Part shown: positions 9,756-14,923 of the stretch, in pieces | Layout of the letters: each line of letters begins with the position of its first letter | Position numbering within the stretch: the first letter of the stretch is position 1 | Source: Dinochytrium kinnereticum | Lineage: Eukaryota; Chytridiomycota; Chytridiomycetes; Chytridiales; Chytridiaceae | Length of the DNA stretch: 14,923 nt | Direction of reading: 5' to 3' | Assembly (NCBI GenBank): GCA_027604005.1 | Contig: JADGJT010000396.1 | Coordinates: 4,511 to 19,433, forward strand | Translations under genes and position numbers: made by a program | The notes under the pieces: generated by a model | What the model was told of the DNA's origin: nothing | The model's database searches: none | Seen by the model: only the letters and a program-made list of their open reading frames with translations

Positions 9756-11677
9756 ATGACGCTCGTTCACACGTCCTCGAGGAGCAGCAAGGAACATGAC
9801 GACAGCCGTCGAGGAAGCGCTGGCCGCGGGGGTAATGGCTCCGGGTTGTCAAAGCTGTTCAAATCTCTGTTTCGGAGGGACTTGGCGAAAGGCGCCTTAG
9901 CGTCGACGGGTTCCTCTTCTGATGCATCAAGGAAACCGTCATCAGAAGAGGCGGCTAATCCTCGACTAAGGCTGTTTAGTCGAAAGGCATCTAAAGATGT
10001 TCATGGACAGGCAGATGTAGAAGACCTCATTCCTTCCCCAGCGGAGCCTCCGGTCGTTAGGCCCGCACCGATGTCAATACCCTCCAAAGATGTTTCCGAC
10101 ATGGTATGAATGCCTCAACAGTCATTTTCATTTTCTCACTCTTCTCATAGATAATCCCCTCAGCTGATGCTCTGATGTCTCTCAGTCCTCAACCGCCGTC
10201 ATCCATGCTTAAGGCAGGGTATGGGAAACCCGATCACATGCTTTCAAGGGAGGTTGCCGTTACTGCTTTGGTTGAACCACCATCATCCAAAGATGCATCG
10301 AAAGAGCCACTCTTCTCTGACTTTGTCTCGACAATCGACGATGGAAGCAACATTCTTCGATACGAGAGCGGATACGGTGAAGTCGTCGACGTCGACATAA
10401 AATCCGTGCATTCCTTCAATGCCATCACGCATGATGCGACCTCAAATCCTGTCATTCATGAGCCGGATTTAGACTTAAAAGCGGATGTTGAAGGGTTGAC
10501 AACGAATATCATCCCAAACGGCAACCTACTTGAGAATTCTTTGATTGAGCGTGAGGAGGAGATTCCGACCATACCTGATGAGGAGGACGCATTCCCAGAA
10601 ATTATTCCTGAAGAGCGTCTGTCCATTCTTTCAGAGGGAAAGTCCTTGTATGAAGGCGCGGTGGAGCATTCTGCGTCGAAAACAGTCGACGGGAATATCC
10701 TGGGACAAATGGAACGGGATTCTTTCGTCCAGAAAGCAGAGAACGACGCGCTTTCCACGTCTGCAGAGCCCATGATAGACCAGCTTGGTCTTTTACTACC
10801 AACTGTAGAGATTGATAGTGCTTCAATAGAGGAAGACTTGGAGATGGGAGATGTGGAGGCTTTAGTGTATATTGCGTTAGACCCTGCGCTATACCATGTT
10901 CAAGGAACTGGTGAGACGAATGACACAGAGGATAAGCAGCAATCACCTGTATCTGAAGAGACTATAACGATGACACCCGCCTCTATTCGGCCCACGCCCA
11001 TTTCAGATCATCTAGCAGACGATTTTATAAAGGCTGCGTCAGCACCCGACATTTTGTCCATCCTTGAGCAAATGGAGCAAACCACTCTCTCTCTTATTTC
11101 GAGGAGTGATAATGCTATTCTGGGGCAGGAGGGTGCTTATTTTGAGGAAGATATGACCTCGAGATCGTTGCTCTCGTCAAAGGCTTCATCGATGAAGGGG
11201 GCAAAGGCGGAGGAAGAAGTGAAGGAATTTTTGGTTGAGGATGTTGAGATTATTGCTGTTAAGGCCATAATACCTCAAGCCCTTAATGAAATGGTCGATT
11301 ATTTGCCTGATACGCCGCCAGCTCTTCTCCAAACCACCATACTCGAATCCACACCCACTTATTCATTCAGAGATCCTATCCGTCTGGATGACATACCTCT
11401 GGAGGAAAATAACACTTCATCCTTTGATGAATTTGTGCCAGAACCCGATACGCCCTTTCGTCACCTCTTCACCGCGACGTATAGGCCTTTTGGGAGTGGC
11501 CTCCCAACTACATCAGCACTTACGGGGTTCTCAAGCGCGTCTTTACCACGATACCTTTCACCTCACTTTCATTTTGGTTTGAGACGACTTAGTGATGATG
11601 ATGATGCTGGTGCCGATGGGAATGATGAGTGGGAGAGGGACTTTGAATGTGCGGGCAGAAGCGTTCGAGCGAGTTGA
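9756..11677 (+). CDS. Long acidic, probably disordered protein with basic N-terminus, two exons
   Basis: No family recognised. Exons 9756-10103 and 10151-11677 are separated by a 47-nt GT-AG intron (GTATGA donor, CTCATAG acceptor). The join is phase 0, running from KDVSDM into IIPSADALM, and gives 624 residues. Residues 1-75 are basic and Ser/Gly-rich, with a short amphipathic stretch GLSKLFKSLFRRDLAKG at about 29-45. The rest is strongly acidic, with many Glu, Asp, Ser and Pro residues and no clear globular motif or membrane segment. Near the end, RRLSDDDD resembles a phospho-site cluster. The start ATG at 9756 is the first in frame and gives a continuous product. A basic helix followed by a long acidic tail would suit membrane or partner binding, but this is a guess. 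Codon usage and open frame over 1.5 kb support a real gene. Confidence 0.75.
10104..10150 (+). other. 47-nt intron of the acidic-protein gene
   Basis: GTATGA donor directly after the Met codon and CTCATAG acceptor, with a pyrimidine-rich stretch before the acceptor. Unspliced, the frame stops at once (GTA TGA). Spliced, it runs on for another 508 residues in the same phase. Confidence 0.82.
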
Positions 11678-11930
11678 TTCTTACCTCATTGTTCATGTTT
11701 TTTTTGGCTGGGGCAAATTGGTTTCTAAGGGTTATTATGTTCTGTGATCTCATTCTTACTTTTTTGGCGATGACATAAAGGACGTTTTGTTAAAGTGAAC
11801 CAAGTTTTTGCTGGATCAACGACAATTTATAACAATAACGAAAACAATGGTTTCATGAGCCTTCAACAACGTTTTAAATATCAAGAAAAAACACTCGTAA
11901 AACAACAAACAGCTCATTTTTATTACCGCA
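11678..11930. other. Convergent intergenic region (two 3' ends)
   Basis: A 253-bp AT-rich stretch between the stop codons of two converging genes. It holds a T8 run at about 11699-11706 and several A/T-rich segments. No open frame here is convincing. A minus-strand AATAAA at its right edge is listed separately. I find no matching AATAAA for the plus-strand gene. Confidence 0.5.
11919..11924 (-). terminator. Possible AATAAA polyadenylation signal of the small secreted-protein gene
   Basis: AATAAA on the minus strand starts only about 7 nt after the TGA stop at 11931-11933. The spacing is unusually tight, so it may serve as a signal or be chance in AT-rich DNA. Confidence 0.35.
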
Positions 11931-12791
11931 TCACAAACTCGCAGCCTCATCATCGAAATCATCCAAGTCTTCATCTGTGATGGCAGGGTCATGGTTGAAG
12001 ATATGAACATGCTTCTTGGGAACGGGTGATCCATCGACTTTTCTGGGAACGGGAAGCTTCGAGTCCTCTGATGCGCTGAATTCGTAGCTAAAGACAAAGG
12101 GTTTCCCGCTAAAGACGGACTTTCGACACTTTTTGGCGGCGCTGTTCAATTACAGAGGTGGAATTAATTAGGGAACAGAGGAATGTGGAGGGGAGAAGCA
12201 AGGAATGCTGATGTATAACAAAGGAGATGTCCAGGATGGACCAGCGTTTTAAAAACAAAAGCACAGGGAAAAGGATGCGGATATAACTCCAGAGGGGGTC
12301 AGAGAAGCATTTAATGTTAACAAACAAACAATAACAAACCGTTTATATCCGCTAATGCATTTTGATCGAACTGGCGCTCCCGTAACTGGATGAGTATGCG
12401 GCAACCCATCGCAAAACCCATTCCCATGAGTCAGATAAACCTTCCAAATAATGAATCTACAATCCCTCAAGGACGAAGCCTCCCATACGATCGTCCCTCG
12501 ATGCTCATGTGGATAATAAACGGGTCTCCAAGACCTCTCAAGTTCCGATGGCGGTTTTCTGCTTGTCGTTGGGATGGCCGACCTTGATTTCTCTGCAGCA
12601 AGGCTGGCCTTTTCAGAGCCGCCCTTGGCGTGCTTTGAGTTGATGGTTGCGGCTGTGGCCTGGGAGGTGAGGATCAGGACGAGGACGAGCAGGAGGAGGA
12701 TGGGGGCTGGGAGGGACGGCCTAATGAGTCGTTGGTGCGATGACGGTGCTGGTGGGGTGGCGCTCGCATGGCGACGGCGAGTCGGGTGCAT
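11931..12791 (-). CDS. Small secreted or signal-anchored protein with acidic C-terminal tail, two exons
   Basis: No family recognised. Exons 12791-12340 and 12141-11931 join in phase 2 (AAA CG with C GCC) to give 220 residues. The N-terminus is basic (MHPTRRRH), followed by a 15-20 residue hydrophobic core, ILLLLVLVLILTSQATAAT, at about 31-49. This fits a signal peptide with an unusually long n-region of about 25 residues, or a type II anchor. The body has HEHRGTIVWE, NGFCDGLPHTHP and SGKPFVFSYEF, with only four cysteines. The tail DEDLDDFDDE is acidic and there is no KDEL-type retention signal. The first ATG placing the hydrophobic segment near the N-terminus is 12791; the open frame reaches back to 12929 without an earlier ATG. 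The 198-nt intron has a CTAAT-like branch site near its 3' end but could hide a further small exon. Confidence 0.62.
12142..12339 (-). other. 198-nt intron (or two introns plus a hidden exon) of the secreted-protein gene
   Basis: Donor GTTTGT and acceptor TTGAACAG, with CCTAATTAAT about 28 nt before the acceptor. It is several times longer than most introns in this window and the donor is not the usual GTAAG/GTGAG type, so the exact splicing here is the weakest part of the model. Confidence 0.5.
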
Positions 12792-13041
12792 GTCCGTCGT
12801 TGTTTCTGTGGTCCAGCCTCTAACAGCAGCAGCACATCCAATTATCGCTTGCCGTCGCTGCTTAACCAAGGTTTGTTGGTGGCCTGTGTCTGGGGCGAGA
12901 CACTCGATTTCACGACAAGTCCTGCTCAAAAATCAAAAGGGGCAAGTGCGAGAAATGCGCGAAAAGGCTAAGGATAATTCACAGAGATTTTATATAAAGA
13001 AAGCACATGTAGACGAAAAGAAGAGCGCTACAAGATATCTG
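12792..13041. promoter_or_regulatory. Intergenic between two leftward genes, with a TATA-like element
   Basis: A 250-bp gap between the start of the secreted-protein gene and the stop of the acidic repeat gene. On the minus strand TATATAAAA lies at 12996-12988, about 200 nt upstream of the start codon at 12791. It may be the TATA box of that gene, or an A/T-rich 3' element of the upstream gene, whose stop is about 45 nt away. Confidence 0.35.
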
Positions 13042-14923
13042 CTAGATGGCGTAATATTCGCGGCGGTCAAAAAATGAGCACCACAAGCATATTGATATCC
13101 AAAACACAAAGAAAAAAGCAACACCGGCGGTAGGATACCACCCCCAACTCCAACCCCACCTCCCATCATTCGAATTGGTCCTACAATCGCACACGAGCAC
13201 TGGACAAGAACTCAGAGGCCACCCAAGGCATCTCTGATTCTCGCCAAATCTCTGATAAACGTATCGACAGCACTTCTTGTGAGGAGGCTCAGGGACCGTG
13301 ACGATCTTGATCACCGTCTGGTTATTAATCGCTTTCCCGTCCGCCCCGAAAGAAACTAGCAAAGGCTCGCTCAAGAGATTTAAGGACGGGTGCCGCACCT
13401 GTTGCCTCTTTCACGAGGACAGACTCGCTCTTGAGTTCCTCCGCGGTGAGAGATTCGGGCTTGATCTCGTCAGATTTCACCTCATCCGATTTCACAGCAT
13501 CAGCAGCGAGCTCATCAGACTTGATCTCGTCGGATTTGATGGCGTCAGAAGCCACCTCTTCCGAGGCAATCTCCTCGGATGCAAGGTCATCAGCATTGAC
13601 TTCATCGGCATCGAAAGGCTCCGCATCTGCTTCGTCGCTACCAAGCGCGTCAACATCCCAGGTGTCAGCGTCCCAGGCATCAGCGATCCACTCGTCCCCG
13701 TCGATGGCATCAGCGTCAGCTTCCTCCGCATCAACCTCATCAGCATCAATCTCATCAGCGTTGGCCTCATCGGCTTTAGCCTCATCAGCCACGATCTTAT
13801 CGGCTTTAGCCTCATCAGCCACGACCTCATCGGCGACGACCTCATCAGAGTAAGCAGGGTCAGAGGCAAAGTCATGGCTCTCAACCTCGTCCGCCGCAAT
13901 ATCATCGCTTTCAAGCTCATCGGCGTCAAGCTCATCGGCCTTAAACTCATCGGTGTTTGCCTCCTCACTGCGGAGCTCAGAGGTTGCGCCTTGGGATTCA
14001 ACAGAGTCAGACTTGACGGCTGCGGCGTCAACCTCGTCGGATTTCAGTTCGTCGGACTCAAGCTCATCAGCCTCGAGCTCATCAGCGCCGAGTTCTTCAG
14101 AGTCAAGATCGTCTTCGCTCAACTCATCAGCATCTACCTCATCGGCCTCAACATCCTCAGAGTCAACCTCATCGTCGGCAACCTCCTCCGCGTCAACCTC
14201 GTCAGAGTCAATATCAGAAGCCTCCATCGCATCATCAGAAAGATCGTCAGCGTCTAACTCATCAGATTCAATGTCAGAGGCATCCATCTCATCCTCCGCC
14301 AGCTCGTCAGAGGCAACTCCGGCGGCCTTGATCTCGACAAAGGGGGTGCCCGCGGCTTCCGCAGTAATCTCAGAAGGAGCCATCTCGTCAGCAGCCGTGG
14401 CCTCGCTGTCCACCTCGTCGGCATCGATTTCGTCAACATCAAGGTCGTCGGCATCCATCTCGTCGGCGTCAAGCTCGTCGGCGTCAAGCTCATCCGCAAG
14501 CTCCTCGGCATCCGCCTCGTCAGCGTCAACCTCGCTGGCATCGATATCTTCCGAGTCTAAAGCGGCACCTTCTGATCTCAGGTAGTGGCCCCCCCCACGC
14601 GCTGACTCCGTAATAAGGTAGTTAGGCGCCCTTGCCTCGTCTTCAGCAACTTCCTCAGCGCTAAGGTCATCCTCTACAAGCTCGTTGGCATTAACCTCAT
14701 CAGACTTCAAGTAGTGGCCTCCCCCACGAGCCTCTTCCTCGGCAAGCTCCTCAGCGCCAAGGTCTTCCTCAGCAAGTTCGTTGGCATTGACGTCCTCAGA
14801 TTCCAAGTAGTGGCCTCCCCCACGAGCCTCTTCCTCGGCAAGCTCCTCAGCGCCAAGGTTTTCCTCAGCAAGTTCGTTGGCATTAACCTCCTCTGACTTC
14901 AAGTAGTGACCTCCCCCGCGAGC
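13042..14923 (-). CDS. Large acidic repeat protein with Cys/Trp-rich juxtamembrane segment and C-terminal anchor, 5' end off the right edge
   Basis: No family recognised. Exon 14923-13399 and exon 13355-13042 join in phase 1 across a 43-nt intron (GCA ACA G with TT TCT), giving at least 612 residues. Order of parts: three 32-residue units starting with ARGGGHYL, an irregular fourth, then about 80 pentads of consensus x-[A/S]-[D/E]-[E/D]-hydrophobic. The second exon follows with six cysteines (KKCC, QRC, SSC, VCDC), an NQT sequon and GRWGWSWGW. A hydrophobic segment, GVAFFFVFWISICLWC, then precedes a short basic tail (DRREYYAI). This suggests a type I surface protein with a long, very negatively charged stalk. 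The continuing frame at the right edge reads ARGGGHYLKSEE and contains no ATG, so the start and any signal peptide are outside the window. Confidence 0.75.
13356..13398 (-). other. 43-nt intron joining the acidic repeats to the membrane-anchor exon
   Basis: GTGCGG donor and TTTGCTAG acceptor, with CTTAAAT as a possible branch region. Unspliced, the acidic frame stops about 25 codons later at 13325 with no anchor. Spliced, it enters the only long downstream frame, which ends with a membrane segment and a TAG at 13042-13044. Confidence 0.72.
13420..14570 (-). repeat. Degenerate 15-bp repeat array encoding acidic pentads
   Basis: On the plus strand nearly every 15 bp repeats a pattern like CTCATCGGCGTCAAG; on the coding strand this gives x-[A/S]-[D/E]-[E/D]-[L/V/I/M]. 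Around 80 pentads can be laid out, with occasional slips of register and a short break (TPFVEIKAAGVAS) at about 14350-14310. Confidence 0.88.
13771..13824 (-). repeat. Perfect 24-bp direct repeat with 30-bp spacing inside the pentad array
   Basis: The plus-strand segment at 13771-13794 (from CGGCTTTAGCC to GCCACGA) recurs exactly at 13801-13824. In protein terms this is VADEAKAD given twice. It points to a recent duplication of two pentads. Confidence 0.85.
14636..14923 (-). repeat. Three tandem 96-bp coding repeats (32 residues, ARGGGHYL units)
   Basis: Units run 14923-14828, 14827-14732 and 14731-14636. Each encodes ARGGGHYL, then an acidic stretch with VNANEL and a final EE/DE pair. Units one and two match at roughly 88 of 96 bases by eye; unit three is more diverged. 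A shortened fourth copy follows at 14635, where ARAPNYLITES is inserted before a fourth ARGGGHYL at about 14602. The array probably continues past the right edge. Confidence 0.9.

Noticed and set aside
12574..13077. Plus-strand open frame of 167 residues over the secreted-protein gene
   Set aside because: It is antisense to the signal-peptide-bearing exon, has no recognisable domain, and its composition mirrors the opposite strand.
13298..14257. Plus-strand 319-residue Leu/Ile-rich open frame resembling pentapeptide repeats
   Set aside because: It starts at GTG rather than ATG, lies antisense to the acidic repeat gene, and its periodicity follows directly from the 15-bp DNA unit.
13420..14570. 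Assignment of the acidic pentads to the classical pentapeptide-repeat family
   Set aside because: The family needs a small residue at i-2 and Asp/Asn at i-1 of the central Leu/Phe. Here i-2 is Asp or Glu and the Ala/Ser sits at i+2.
13953..14585. Plus-strand Ser/Ala-rich open frame
   Set aside because: It is the antisense reading of GAY-GAG-GCY codons; the frame breaks where the repeat register slips and has no downstream continuation.
14636..14923. 96-bp repeats as a CRISPR array
   Set aside because: The repeats are contiguous without unique spacers, in frame and coding, and the host is eukaryotic.

Overview
The window looks like nuclear DNA of a fungus, most likely an early-diverging, chytrid-like lineage. 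The basis is a fungal-type Golgi ARF exchange factor split by many very short GT-AG introns (36-110 nt), compact gene spacing, and several genes I cannot place in a widely known family. The lineage call is an inference; the eukaryotic and fungal calls are firmer.

Layout, left to right. (1) 5376 down to 1, minus strand: a 12-exon GBF1/Gea-type Sec7 ARF-GEF. The 1594 residues present run from the start codon through the DCB, HUS, Sec7 and first HDS regions; the C-terminus lies beyond the left edge. (2) 7578-5818 and 9569-7701, both minus: two single-exon tandem paralogues, each predicted to have four membrane segments, a basic cytosolic loop and a roughly 320-residue extracytoplasmic domain with eight matching cysteines. 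(3) 9756-11677, plus, divergent from the previous gene: a two-exon gene for a long acidic, probably disordered protein with a short basic N-terminus. (4) 12791-11931, minus: a two-exon gene for a small secreted or signal-anchored protein with an acidic tail. (5) 14923-13042, minus, open at the right edge: a large acidic repeat protein made of 32-residue units carrying ARGGGHYL, then roughly eighty pentads of the form x-[A/S]-[D/E]-[E/D]-hydrophobic. A 43-nt intron joins it in frame to a cysteine-rich, tryptophan-rich segment and a C-terminal membrane anchor.

Only the ARF-GEF has a known job: it activates ARF GTPases for COPI coat recruitment at the Golgi. At least three of the other five genes appear to encode proteins of the secretory route or cell surface. 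I see no operon-like logic and no known system linking them. The most novel material is the tandem four-pass pair and the anchored acidic repeat protein. No tRNA, rRNA, transposon or CRISPR array was recognised.
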